Of a stretch of 21,975 nucleotides of DNA, positions 11,585-21,975 are shown in pieces. Origin of the DNA: Geosiphon pyriformis (taxonomy: Eukaryota; Glomeromycota; Glomeromycetes; Archaeosporales; Geosiphonaceae); contig JAAOMT010000556.1 in assembly GCA_016748015.1 (NCBI GenBank), positions 1 to 21,975 on the forward strand, read 5' to 3'. Below the pieces are notes generated by a model. It saw nothing but the letters and a program-made list of their open reading frames with translations, was not told the origin of the DNA and made no database searches. The first letter of the stretch is position 1; every line of letters starts with the position of its first letter. The translations under genes and the position numbers were made by a program.

Positions 11585-11944
11585 ATTTCTAGTTTTCAAA
11601 TTGTTGGTCATAATTGTGAAAGAAAAAATTTGTTAGCATACGTATACCCAATTGATTCAAAAAGATTTGATTCGGTCGACAGCTACTTCCGTTCCAGCAA
11701 GATGATAAGTTGTCACTATAGTGCTTACAAATATAGAACATACTTCATGTTTACACCTAACGGCCAACTTTCTCGAAATGAAGAACAAAATTATGGAGAC
11801 AAGACTAAAACAATTATTATTTATCCTGATAATTCTAATTGTCTTTTGATATATGAAAATCAAAGCAATGCTACCGGGATAGAAACGCAAAGTTATGGGA
11901 AAATATTTTCGTGGAATGAAATACTAATTCAAAGGTTTTTTTAA
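11585..11944 (+). CDS. Orphan reading frame, possible terminal exon of an unknown gene
   Basis: A plus-strand frame is open for about 119 codons from a TAG at 11582-11584 to a TAA at 11942-11944. Bases 11641-11940 hold 97 G+C in 300 (32%), two to three times the surrounding desert. The frame lacks an early ATG; the first in-frame ATG is at 11702, which would leave 80 residues. A terminal exon is more likely, with possible acceptors GATTAG (to 11584) or TTTCTAG (to 11592). The product has ordinary mixed composition with several Tyr, Ser and Cys, the phrases NCERKNLLAYVYPIDSKRF and MFTPNGQLSRNEEQ, and a hydrophobic TIIIYPDNSNCLLIYEN stretch. No transmembrane segment and no family is recognised. 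The overlapping minus-strand frame (11657-11890) looks like its shadow. It could be an isolated gene relic. Confidence 0.4.
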   Translation: MSSFQIVGHNCERKNLLAYVYPIDSKRFDSVDSYFRSSKMISCHYSAYKYRTYFMFTPNGQLSRNEEQNYGDKTKTIIIYPDNSNCLLIYENQSNATGIETQSYGKIFSWNEILIQRFF

Positions 11945-14900
11945 ATAACTCATAAAGATAAAAACTTGCTTAATTTTAAAACTAAAGGTTTTATTGATAA
12001 TCTAAAACACTTTATACAGTTGTATAAAATTAAATACAGAACTTTGATCGAAATTTTTATTTCGAAATATATACTGTCAAAAAAAAATATGATAAAGTGG
12101 ACTATTTATAATATTCCGTAAGTTAGTACATAAAATATTGAAATAATTTTCATGTGTTCTTAGATCAAATATCTTACAGAGCCATTTTGAAATAGGGTAT
12201 TTATAATCAAAACTATTTCTCGACCTTATAGCTACTTGATTGCCACCAGAATACAAATGAATAAAAATAATTTTATTTAATTACACATAATTAATAATTC
12301 ATTTTATTTTCAGTAATAATAAATTTGTTTAATCTCTTGTAATAAATGTTTAATGAAAACCCCATTTATTTATATAAGATAAAGATAATTTTATAACAAA
12401 TATAAAATTGAAATAAACTTATTATGAAAAAAAAATATTATTGACAAATAAATATGGGATATTTATAAAATAAAGAAACCAGTATAAAAAAAATAAAGAT
12501 AAAATTGTCAAAATTTAATAAAATACATTATAAATAATAATTTAAAAATATAAAACATTAAAATAATATACAAAAAAATATATAATAAAAAATTACTACA
12601 AAATCAAATTTTATTAACAATTTAAATTCAAAATTTTAATTAATATTGATATATTTAATTTTTATATTCATTATTTTATTGATCACTATTATTAAATTCA
12701 ATTATGAACTTAATCATTAATGAGTTGATTTTTAGCTTAAAGTTTGACCTAGTTATTAACTTTTTTGTTAAATATATATATAATTTTTTCTTTAAAATAT
12801 AAACATTTTCTATTAAAAACTTGTTTTTTAAAAAGTAATAAATTTTTATCTATTAATCATAAAAAAAATATTTACTTAATAAAAATATTTTTTATTGAAT
12901 TTTAAAAATATTGACTAAAACATATTTTTTAAATTCAGTTTTTTTTTGATTACTATTATTATTATTTTTTATTCTGTATTAATAAACATAAACCAACCCC
13001 AACTTAATACAATTTAGCAAAAAAACTAAATAATAAACAAAGCTTCTACTTAATTTAAAGCTTAGAGTTAAATAACTAAATTACCACAAAATTATGAATT
13101 AAATTAACAATTATCATAAAAACAACATTAATTTAATTCAATTTATTAACTATTTTAAATATCTAATTATTAGACATAATATTTTTATTAATTATTAGAT
13201 ATGTTTCAAATATTAAAAAAAGTTTTCAAAATTGTAAAAAAAAAAATCTTAGCATCAGACTTAAAAAATAATATATTAACAAATTTTTTAGTAATTAATA
13301 TCTTGGCAATCTTATTCTTTAAACAAAAAACAAATATTTTAATAAATCCAAATTTTTATATTTTAAACAAACTACACTTGAATAATTACAATTGTACAAC
13401 TTTTTTTTAATAATAATTGGCAACTGTTTATCTAAAGCTTTTATTATACATATATAAAAATCACCAAATTTACAAATTATTAAACCAAATTTAATATTAT
13501 CTTTAAAATACCAAACTAAACAAATTTATTTTAATTAATTTTTAATTAATCTACTTAATAAAGCTCTTAGCTTCTTAATAAATACAATCTATTAAATAAA
13601 ATAGTATTTTTAAATATAACATAAAATTTTTTAATGCTAATTAGTAACAAAAAAGTAAACTTTATAGTTAACTTAGACAAAATATTTACAATTTTATTTT
13701 TTAAATTATTAAAATATTTTTTGATCTTAATTTAATTAATAAAAAGCTTTTGTTTACAAATTAAGTTAATAATTTAATGTTTTTTAACCCAATATTTATG
13801 TTTAAAATCGAGATTAATATTAATTTAAATGTATTTAAAACAGTTTAAATATTAAATTTTATTATAATATGTGTAGTTTTAAGTATTAAAATAATAATTT
13901 AAAGCTTAATTAATATAAATAACATAATATTATACATATTAATTTTCATATTTAAAATTAAATTCACAGAAAAACAATAGTTATTTTAGCTAATTTAAAA
14001 AAACCAAAATTTTTTACAAAACTATTTATATGTTTTGTAAATTTAAAACAACTTAATTTATATAAACAACAATTTTTTTAAACCAATTTAATTTGAATTT
14101 AAATAAATATAATTTTTTTTTGTCTAATAATTAATTTATAAACTTGATTTTAAACTTTTTAAGAAATTTAACTATTTTTTCTTTTTTATTATAACAAAAA
14201 TTAATATATTATTATAAAAAAATTTAATAAAATCTTAGTTATAACACAGAAAAAATATTATTTTTAACATTATAAAAAAGTATAAATTAAGATAATTAAA
14301 CATAAAAATAAATATTTTTTTTAATATATTATTAAATACATTTAATTTTAATAATTTATATATTAAAAGTTTCAAATTATAAAATACAAAAAACACTTTA
14401 TTTATATTGTAATTAAACTTTGTTATTTAATTTCAATAAAATACTCTTTAGATTATAATATTTAAAGTTTTAACTAAAAAAATTTTTTCAAATCTAATTT
14501 ATTAATTTGTATTAATTTTGTTTAAAGCAAACTTTTAGGAATCCTTATTGACTTGTTTGTAAACTAATCAAATTTTAGTATTTAATAAACTATTTAAATT
14601 AATAAGTATTAAAACAATAATATAATATATATTAAAAAACTTGTAAATATTAAACACTTCTTTTTTATAACAGTTTTATACAAAATTTTATTAACCAAAA
14701 TAAAATTTAAATATTTAAAAGCATTTTTAAAGTTGTTCTATAAAAAATAATTAATATTTTTATTTAACAAAACATTATAAAGATCCAAATTTTTGTATGC
14801 ATTAAAATTTGGCATTGTGCTTAATATTATGTTTGTTAAAATTATCACTCAAAATAACAAAATAACTCTTATTTAATGCCTTAACAATTCTATTGTTAAT

Positions 14901-15160
14901 ATTAACAGTCTAAGTAAAATACTTTATAAATAAGGTCTTAACATAAAGTTCAATAATAAATACTAAGAATAAATCTCTATATAATAGCTTAACAACCAAA
15001 AAACACTCAAAAATGTTAATTTTGCATACTGTTTAATAATAATAATAATAATAATAATAATCAAAATTACACTTAAGCCCAAATAGCCAATGTCTTTTTT
15101 CAAAGCAAAAGCCATTAAGTTTTTTCTGAACTTAATCTTTACAATAATTTAAATTAAATT
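11945..15160. other. Second AT-rich desert (about 3.2 kb)
   Basis: After a short transition to about 12250 the sequence drops to around 10-15% GC. The only frame of note (13201-13410, plus, 69 codons) is Lys/Asn/Ile/Leu-rich low complexity and not credible. Over 12961-13560 C greatly outnumbers G on the plus strand (69 against 23 by hand count). No genes or RNA genes were seen. Confidence 0.8.
15034..15061. repeat. (TAA)n microsatellite
   Basis: Just over nine uninterrupted TAA units, near the right margin of the second AT desert. Confidence 0.9.
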
Positions 15161-15519
15161 AGTAGTTTTTTTATGCTATCTAAAACTAAAGCTGGAATTT
15201 TGTCGTTTTGGTTTTCTGGTTTTTATATATAATCATGTTTTTATAAATAAAATCACTAAATTTTTCCCTAATGTATTTTTTATGAGGGTTAGGTTTGATT
15301 ACTTGATATAATAAATCATCGGATGAAGGATGAATAACGTCCGCGAATGATATGAGTGTTGAAGTATGATATATTTAAATTATACAATTGTCTTAAAATT
15401 TAGATAACGCGTTAGTAAATATGTGATAAATAAGAAAATAAGTCTATTCTCTAAGGGTTAGTTCCATTAAAAATATGACAAGATTGTGCTATTGTTGTTG
15501 TGAAACAAGCCTGTTGATT

Positions 15520-16890
15520 CTATATAACTTTTAAAAGATCGATGGAAATATAAGCCGTCAATAAGCTCGTGATGAACGAAGATATAAAGTTAACCTAAAT
15601 ATCACAAATATCAATTTCAATACTAGCCCACTAAAAAAATAAGTGTGTATCAAGATCATGCTTACTTGATTATTATCCAATAAATCCCATCCACTAACAA
15701 CCCTCACATCTTTATTTAAATGCGATGTTATCTTCTTCGATGTTAACGAGTACAGTGTTTTTTGGACGGTGGCACCCAAGATCGAATCCACAATAGAACC
15801 AATTAACCCAGCAAAACCAGCAATCGGGATCAATTCCCACCACCAGCGATTGCAACCACTCGCCAAACCTATAGACGCCACCGCCGAGATTCCAATTAAA
15901 AGGCCACCAGACAATGATGCTCCAAGACCTAATGCAGTGATACCGCCGTTTGTCCCGGGCGGCACCTTTTCAATGGAGTGGGAATATATTACGATCCAAA
16001 GAAGTATTAATAATATCAAGAACTTTTAAATAATGTGATGTACCTTTTTCAAGTTGGTGATTAGGTATGGCCAGTTCTTATTGAGTACTCCGATCTCGCT
16101 TGCCCACTAAATAATTTTATTCAAATCCAGAATTAAATGATAACAAAAAAAAAGAATAATAATTTAAACTTTGCCAAGATAATGAAAAAGAATGAAGAAA
16201 GATATCCTACCGTATCACCGTTGCAAGTCGCATAATGTCTTATAAATGCAGGTGGTCAAAAGGTTTTATCTAGCCTCATCAAGGTAATTTAAGATTTATA
16301 GTCTAAAAATCTACTCACCCGAGGTAAACTAAAAACAGTTTTGCCGCGGAAGGATTATCGAAGAGACATTGAATTTCTCCACCAAATTGATATTGATGCC
16401 AGATGGCAACTGAAGTACCCCAAAGTGCGTTGCTGAAGACTTGTACAGCATTTCTTTGACCCCCTATTTTCGTGGGTATAAAGTCGGCAATTTAAAATTA
16501 GGATTTTAAGCATAAAGTTGAAAGAGAAATGATGAGCTTAATAGTCACAAAGAGGATTTAACTTACCATCTTGATATTCCTCCTCAATTTCTTTCTTTCG
16601 TTGCGCTTTTAACTAGTTGTAACCCATTCAAGATTAGGGGATTCACTTTAATTTAGATTGTCTTTCATAATCTATTCTTGCTTTGTCTTATAACAGAGCT
16701 TCACCTTTGTCAATCGAGATCCCGTAAAATAGAATACAAGCATCAATATTGGAAATACTGCCCATTCATTATAAGTCGTTCCCATTCCGACAAAGAAGGC
16801 GGCTACCGCCCCCGAATGCGACAGTGACTTTTTCCGTAACCCATGGGCAACTAGGAAGACCGATAATGCCAAACCAAAAAGCAGTCCCAT
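15520..16890 (-). CDS. TMEM19: TMEM19 / DUF92 family integral membrane protein
   Basis: Seven exons, 16890-16705, 16612-16567, 16463-16319, 16238-16211, 16106-16044, 15965-15666 and 15594-15520, join in frame to 280 residues with a TAG stop. The six introns are 71-104 bases; donors include GTGAAG, GTAAGT, GTGAGT, GTAGGA, GTACAT and GTAAGC. The family signature is complete: HGLRKKSLSHSGAVAAFFVG near residue 16, FYFTGSRLTK at 53-62, GGQRNAVQV near 78, GHYATCNGDTWASEIGVL from 126, VPPGTNGG at 157-164 and SGWDLLDNNQVN from 247. The protein is strongly hydrophobic with several membrane segments and conserved polar loops, and its length is usual for a compact member. The plant member VTE6 is a phytyl-phosphate kinase in tocopherol synthesis, so a role on an isoprenoid phosphate is possible; the substrate here is unknown. 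The start is the ATG at 16890, immediately before the conserved domain. Confidence 0.93.
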
Positions 16891-19800
16891 TTCAAATATT
16901 TATTGATGGAAAAGCAGTGATTGTGCTAAGAAATTAGTTGGCTCAAAAAAGGTTATCATTAATCAAAATTAATCTTGAAAATAAAATCATCATATTTAGA
17001 ACATTATTTATTATAGTTCAATACATCAAAAATTTAGGCCAAATATTTTAAAATTTATCCGTAATGTTAACCTTATTGGAAGTAAGATATTAACAAACCA
17101 AAATTATTTCGTAAAATTGGAAATGGTTACGGCATAAATTGAGAGATGGAGAGGACAAAAAACGACCGAGAAGTTCAAGATGCCCGTTTTTCAAAGGCGA
17201 CAATTCTCAAAGCCGAATTTTGGTAATATATTGAAACCATGATCGTGACAGTCACTTTAAAAAAGAAGATTTTTAATGAATTTGCATTCGTAAATGATTT
17301 TGGTCAATAGCAATTAAATTTTCTCTCATAGATCTTGGTGATAAATGCATTGTCAACATAGACTTTCTGGGTAGCAGATAGATATTCTAATCACTGAAAA
17401 AATGAAACGGTGAATTTTTAGCAAAGAATATAAATACCATATATAAATCCATTCTCTGCGAATAAGATTTATCTGGAATATAGGGAGAGACGCCAAAATT
17501 TAATTTAGTATTACTCTACCATGGACGAAAAAATAATAGACCTCTGAAAAAAACATACCTAGGCTATCCACTGTTAAAAATGCAACGTTAATCGAAAGCA
17601 AGGGATAGAAATAAAGAATAAAACTTGATATTAATTATCATACAAACGACCTAAATATCAATAATTTCAGCACAACAAAAAAACACTATGATTTATATTT
17701 GGGCGCTTTTCAGACACTAGGTTATTCACAGACTGCCAACCTCGCTCGATAACACCAGGCAAAGTGTCGCTAAAGGTGGCTTTCGAACGCAAATTACTAG
17801 AAGGACATCATGAAAACTACTTCACTTCGTGTAGATTATAAAGACCATTTACTTACCAATCAGCGTGAAAATTTTTTAACGAAGCTTGGTTAACAATCAG
17901 TGATGGTCAAATCTAATGATTCTATTTATAGCTAATTGGAAGTCATGTGAAGATATATTACGTACTATTTTTCGGATGACTAAAAATGGTTATGATTACA
18001 TACATACATAACTTTCTTGCTACGTTAAAAACTTTTAACAAACATGTAAAAGAAGAATTGCTAAAACAAAAAATTAGTTCTGAAAAAGCACCATGTGAAC
18101 AAGAAGGAGCTATTATTTTAAATCAAAAATTATACACGACCAAAGACTGATAACTGTTTAGGTCAATTCAATTCAACCACTTTTGAGATTAATTTGAATT
18201 ATTGATTATATGAAATTTTTTTAACAAAAAATTTGAAATTAGAACTCAACCTGAATTGTAATATTTATATTAATATTATGTGCTACTAGCTTATTTTGCT
18301 TCATTGAAATTTTTTCATATTTTTCAATAGAAAATTATATAAGTTAGCGAAAATATTTGAACGAAATCAATTTCCTTTATTTGATAAGAAATAATCTTGA
18401 GAAGTTAATAAAAGAATTGAATTTTATAAATGGTTAACAAGATAAAATCTGAACCTTAATTTTTTATGAATATGACATATAGAGCTATTTAAGAAAAATT
18501 TCAATTATTGTTCATCTTAGGCTTTGTATTTGCTTTTGCTTTTTGTGAGGCTTGTAAAATATATTTTTTAAATTTGAAAAACATAATTCTAATTCCATTG
18601 TTTTAAGTTTAGAGCATATATGCATTCGTTTAATTAATTCCTATTTCCAGTAACTTCATTTGGAATTTCTCGCCCTTCAAAGGCTTAAATTAAAATAATT
18701 AAAATACATCCATTTCATTTGAAATTATGTAAACAAAATTGTATAATATTTATCGGCTAAAGATAAGAAAGGCCTCAAGATTTGCACATTAATCTAGTTT
18801 GAGCTATTGTCCAAAAAATTTCTCCATTCAATCACCCATTATGATCTAAATATTCACAATCACTTTGAATATTACCCTTGCTTGAGGAAAAAGCGAATAT
18901 TCTTTTCAGTATTAATGTTGCTATCTTGGAAAAATTATTCAAATTTAATTTGAAAATTTATCATTGATTAATATTTTCGACATTTTATTTTATTGAGCTC
19001 AGCCATTATTTTAATTGTATAGTTTGGTTTCTTTTATGGGTTAAGTATAGATACAGTAACTTCAGTAATTTAAAATTTGGATGTTAGGCTTCCTTGACAT
19101 AACTAATTGTGCCAATGACTATCATTCTTCTGGAAAAAGGTTAGATCAGCTTCCGTTTAAATGCACACATGGACTCTTGTTTCACTTTTCTGGAATAAGT
19201 TTCTGTCCCAATTTAGCCAATAAATTGAATTCATAATTAATCTGAAACTCGGAAAAATATTCACAATCTAGTGGGTGAAAAAGTTGAATTTACAACGGAG
19301 GAAATAATATCTAAGACTAAATTAATTTTGGAGAGTTTAGTACAATGAAATCATAGATACAGCAGCATTATAACAATTTGGACTCTAAAACAAACAAACC
19401 AAAACAATTTTGAAAAAGAATAATCCGAACAAAGAGACCGATTGGGGATCCGAAATAGTTTGTTTCAAAAAGAGTGACAAAAAACTATCTCGGACCAGAA
19501 TTAGGCTATTTCAATTCCCGTTTAAATGTCAGGCCTTTTCTTGCTATGAAAAATAAAATATAACTAGTGTTTAAATTAGTATCTATGTGCATTTAAATAC
19601 TTTCCCAAATTGTGGAATAAACGAAATAAATTACCATTACATTATTATTATTGAACTATTTTTTAGTGAGCCCGGTCATTTTAGCGACTGTTTACACTCT
19701 TAACATACGTAATTTAATGAGCAAACCTGAAACGCGAAAACTTTTCTTAATATTCCGAAATCAAAGCACCACATCACGAACAATTTAACACGCCTCTAAC

Positions 19801-20145
19801 TAATATTCTTGTTATTCGTAAATATATCCATAATAAACATTCCTAAGTAGGCTTTTGGCATGCTTTCCAAATAGAGACACAAATACGAACGTCCTTGAAA
19901 AAGTCTGCATTTCAGCTCTTTTACTCAGAGAAAGCTATCTTGTGAGGCAGGTTTTCCTTTCCAATCTCGGCAGCTATCCACTACTAATAACAAATTTGGA
20001 GAGTGTTTATTTGAAAAAAGGTCTTTAGACCCTTTCCTACAGCATTTTTTTTTCTTCCACTTTAGCACCCCATTTTCAAAATTCCCACATTCCTTACTTT
20101 AAATCAAGTAAATCACTTGAGATTTCTCTTTGTCTGCGACAGAGG
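16891..20145. other. Gene-poor spacer between divergent TMEM19 and OPT genes
   Basis: About 3.3 kb with moderate composition and no frame above 60 codons, apart from one that begins opposite the TMEM19 first exon. The left end must hold the TMEM19 promoter. A 27-codon ATG frame at 17146 (MERTKNDREVQDARF) ends at a TAA beside a weak GTAATA donor-like site; it might be a first exon but no following exon was found. The GC spike near 17.7 kb is listed separately. No tRNA, 5S RNA or snRNA was recognised. Confidence 0.5.
17692..17905 (-). pseudogene. GC spike with splice-like structure, possible gene fragment
   Basis: Bases 17701-17790 hold 47 G+C in 90 (52%), the highest I counted in the window. 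On the minus strand a short open segment ending SLKNFHAD (to 17857) meets a consensus GTAAGT donor. After 87 bases comes a TTTAG acceptor (17770-17856 removed), and the frame continues as DTLPGVIERGWQSVNNLVSE until it stops near 17680. Donor, acceptor and length match the true introns nearby. However, a TGA lies 17 codons upstream with no ATG or acceptor between, so no complete gene can be built. The plus strand also has a 49-codon startless frame (17692-17838). A broken gene piece, chance, or a structured RNA are all possible. Confidence 0.25.
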
Positions 20146-20150
20146 ATTGG
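20146..20150 (-). promoter_or_regulatory. CCAAT box candidate upstream of the OPT gene
   Basis: ATTGG (CCAAT on the minus strand) lies about 215 bases before the OPT start codon, followed by a pyrimidine-rich leader (CTCGTCTCGTTCTTTTTTGTC near 20192-20213). Position and context suit a fungal promoter, but a pentamer is common by chance. Confidence 0.25.
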
Positions 20151-20366
20151 TTGATGATTGTCTTGATCATAATATTTTCTAAATAAATCACTGCTCGTCT
20201 CGTTCTTTTTTGTCGAATTACATCTTCTATATTCCCCATTACCTCCGGGATATTGTTGCTTTCACTTTTTCCAACATCTATAGGAGGAAACTTTCCCCAT
20301 CAAAAATCAAAAAGTTTACATTTTCTTTAAACCCCACACTTAAACATTTGGGTATACAAGAACGAA

Positions 20367-21975
20367 ATGCCACGAAAAACATCTTTACATAAAAAAAAGG
20401 GTAGAGATTCATGGGAAAGGTTATCAGAAGTAAATGAAAAGGAGAGTTCATCATTTCAAAAGACGTCCTCACCACAGCGACCAATCGACTTACCGCCGAC
20501 TGTCTTTATTAATCAATCATCCGAGAAACCAAGCAATGAGGTTGATTTAATACCAGCTCCCATTTGGTACCGTCCAAACTACGATCAAAAAGACATTTTT
20601 GACAATCGTCACCAATTCGAAGTAGAACAGGGACCTGATGTTCTTTCGTTCTATCCTGCCTACCCTACATTGGAAAATTCTCCAATAGAATCTGTACGAG
20701 CGACAGTTTCCAAAAACGATGATCGCACATTGCCTTGTTTAACTTTTCGCTTTTGGGTGCTCAGTTTTTTTTTCACGGTTTTCGGGGCCGCATTTTCGCA
20801 ATATTATTATTTCACGACTATACCATATCAGTTTTCAGTCTTTTTTGTTCAATTAGCGACTTATCCATTGGGTCGTTTGATGGCCAAGGTGTTACCGCGA
20901 AAGACAATTAGAGTTGGAGAATGGTTTTGCTTTTCCTTAAATCCTGGGTGAGTTAAAATAGAACAAAAAAGAACGTGGTGTTGTGCTTTGGCTAGGGAAA
21001 AAGAAAATCTTAAGGGATTTCAATGGCAGATTTACAGTAGAAGTAATTTTAGCTACTGTCGATTTACGGGTCTAACTAAACTCTAATAATTACATTGTTT
21101 CTTGTTATCTAGACCTTTCAACATGAAAGAGCATGCATTAATTGGAGTGGCCGCCTCAGGTATGTTCAATTGGAACTTTATTCTACAAAATCACAATTTC
21201 TTACCCATATTGTCCACTTTCCGATTCAGCGAGCGCCTACCCATATGCAATATATGCTTTGACAGCTCAAAAATTGTTTTTTGCTCAGCAATTTAGTCAT
21301 GTTGGGAGTTTATTTTTATTAATATCGTCACAATGCCTTGGTTACGGCCTGGTAAGTTTTTACACTATTCTGAAGGGTAAAATTAATAAACTTCCCAGCC
21401 TGAGAAACTAAATTAATTTTTTGGTAGGCAGGAATGGTTTACCCAATCCTTGTTGAAATGCCCGATATGATTTGGCCTTTAACTCTCGTCAATGTAGCTT
21501 TCTATAACACTCTTCATGAAACTAAATACAATTTTATTCGATCCCTTTCCCGCATGCAATTCTTTTGGATTGTATTTATTTGTATTTTCATATGGGAACT
21601 ATTGCCACAATTCTTTGCACCAATTCTGATGAGCTTCACAGTTCTCTGTTATTTTGGGCATAAAAATCCTCATTTGGTTAATTTGGGAAGTGCTAACCGT
21701 GGTGTGGGAATTTTGGGGATTACTTTTGATTGGATGCAAATAACCACTTTTATGCCATTGTCTTCACCTTGGGTATGATCAGTTTTGTTCATTGGAAATA
21801 CGAACTTCTTGAATGAATTATAATTTCAGTTTTCCCTTCTTTTTTTATAGTGGGCACAAGCCAATGTATTGTTTGGCGCTGCAACATTCTTATGGATAAT
21901 TATGCCAATCGTGTATTATACAAATTTTTGGAATGCACGGGATCACCCAATAGTTTCAACTGATGTGTTTGACAC
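20367..21975 (+). CDS. OPT-family oligopeptide transporter (5' part, runs off the window)
   Basis: Exons 20367-20947, 21113-21159, 21230-21351, 21428-21772 and 21851-21975 join in frame and give the first 406 residues; family members are usually 700-900 long, so about half is missing. Introns are 165, 70, 76 and 78 bases, with donors GTGAGT, GTATGT, GTAAGT and GTATGA; the first has CTAAC branch-like sites. A polar N-terminal tail of about 100 residues precedes the peptide-transporter-clade motif SPIESVRATVSKNDD (105-119). TFRFWVLSF begins the first membrane segment, NPGPFNMKEHALI spans 192-204 across an intron, then AYPYAIYALTAQ and YGLAGMVYPILVEMPDMIWP follow. OPT proteins are proton-coupled importers of small peptides, glutathione or metal chelates, usually in the plasma membrane. 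The ATG at 20367 is the first after an in-frame TAA at 20328-20330. The substrate cannot be predicted. Confidence 0.93.

Noticed and set aside
13201-13410. Plus-strand 69-codon frame in the AT desert
   Set aside because: Lys/Asn/Ile/Leu/Phe low complexity, as expected from random A/T sequence; no change in base composition at its edges.
15769-16029. Plus-strand 86-codon frame opposite TMEM19
   Set aside because: It is antisense to exon 6 of a well-supported conserved gene; a shadow frame.
17701-17840. 5S rRNA or tRNA at the GC spike
   Set aside because: No match to the conserved 5S core or to a GGTTCGANTCC-type B box, and no cloverleaf could be drawn.
20210-20484. Frames overlapping the OPT leader and first exon
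   Set aside because: They overlap the N-terminus of the conserved transporter in other frames and have no features of their own.

Overview
The window is nuclear DNA of a eukaryote with very uneven base composition. Protein-coding genes are split by short GT-AG introns, mostly 70-104 bases plus one of 165. Donors are of the GTAAGT/GTGAGT/GTATGT type and some introns carry CTAAC-like branch sites. Reading frames use the standard code: TAG ends two genes and glutamine is written CAA/CAG. The intron style, together with an OPT-family oligopeptide transporter, a TMEM19/DUF92 protein and a CYB561D-like cytochrome, suggests a fungus, perhaps an early-diverging AT-rich lineage. I infer this; other unicellular eukaryotes are not excluded.

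Layout. 1-555: 3' part of an unrecognised minus-strand gene with an in-frame TAA. 556-939: four imperfect tandem repeats of about 86-104 bases abutting that gene. 940-2260: intergenic, with a weak minus-strand reading frame at its end. 2260-6300: extreme AT desert (lines I counted have 7-15% GC) without genes. 7144-8109: complete three-exon cytochrome b561-domain gene on the minus strand. 8110-10300: gene-free, moderate composition, with a 41% GC patch at 9541-9780. 10300-15160: second AT desert, interrupted near 11.5-11.95 kb by a compound microsatellite and an orphan reading frame at 32% GC. 15520-16890: complete seven-exon TMEM19/DUF92 gene on the minus strand, 280 residues. 16891-20366: 3.5 kb gene-poor spacer with a sharp GC spike near 17.7-17.8 kb. 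20367-end: 5' half of an OPT transporter gene on the plus strand, four introns visible, running off the window.

The three recognisable genes all encode integral membrane proteins (peptide/glutathione uptake, transmembrane electron transfer, probable isoprenoid-phosphate metabolism), but they are kilobases apart, differ in strand and show no sign of joint regulation. The main pattern is genes sitting in 35-42% GC islands separated by deserts near 10% GC. I found no RNA genes, no CRISPR array and no recognisable transposase or reverse transcriptase. The best candidates for something undescribed are the interrupted unknown gene beside its tandem repeat, the orphan reading frame in the second desert, and the two GC-rich patches that no intact gene explains.
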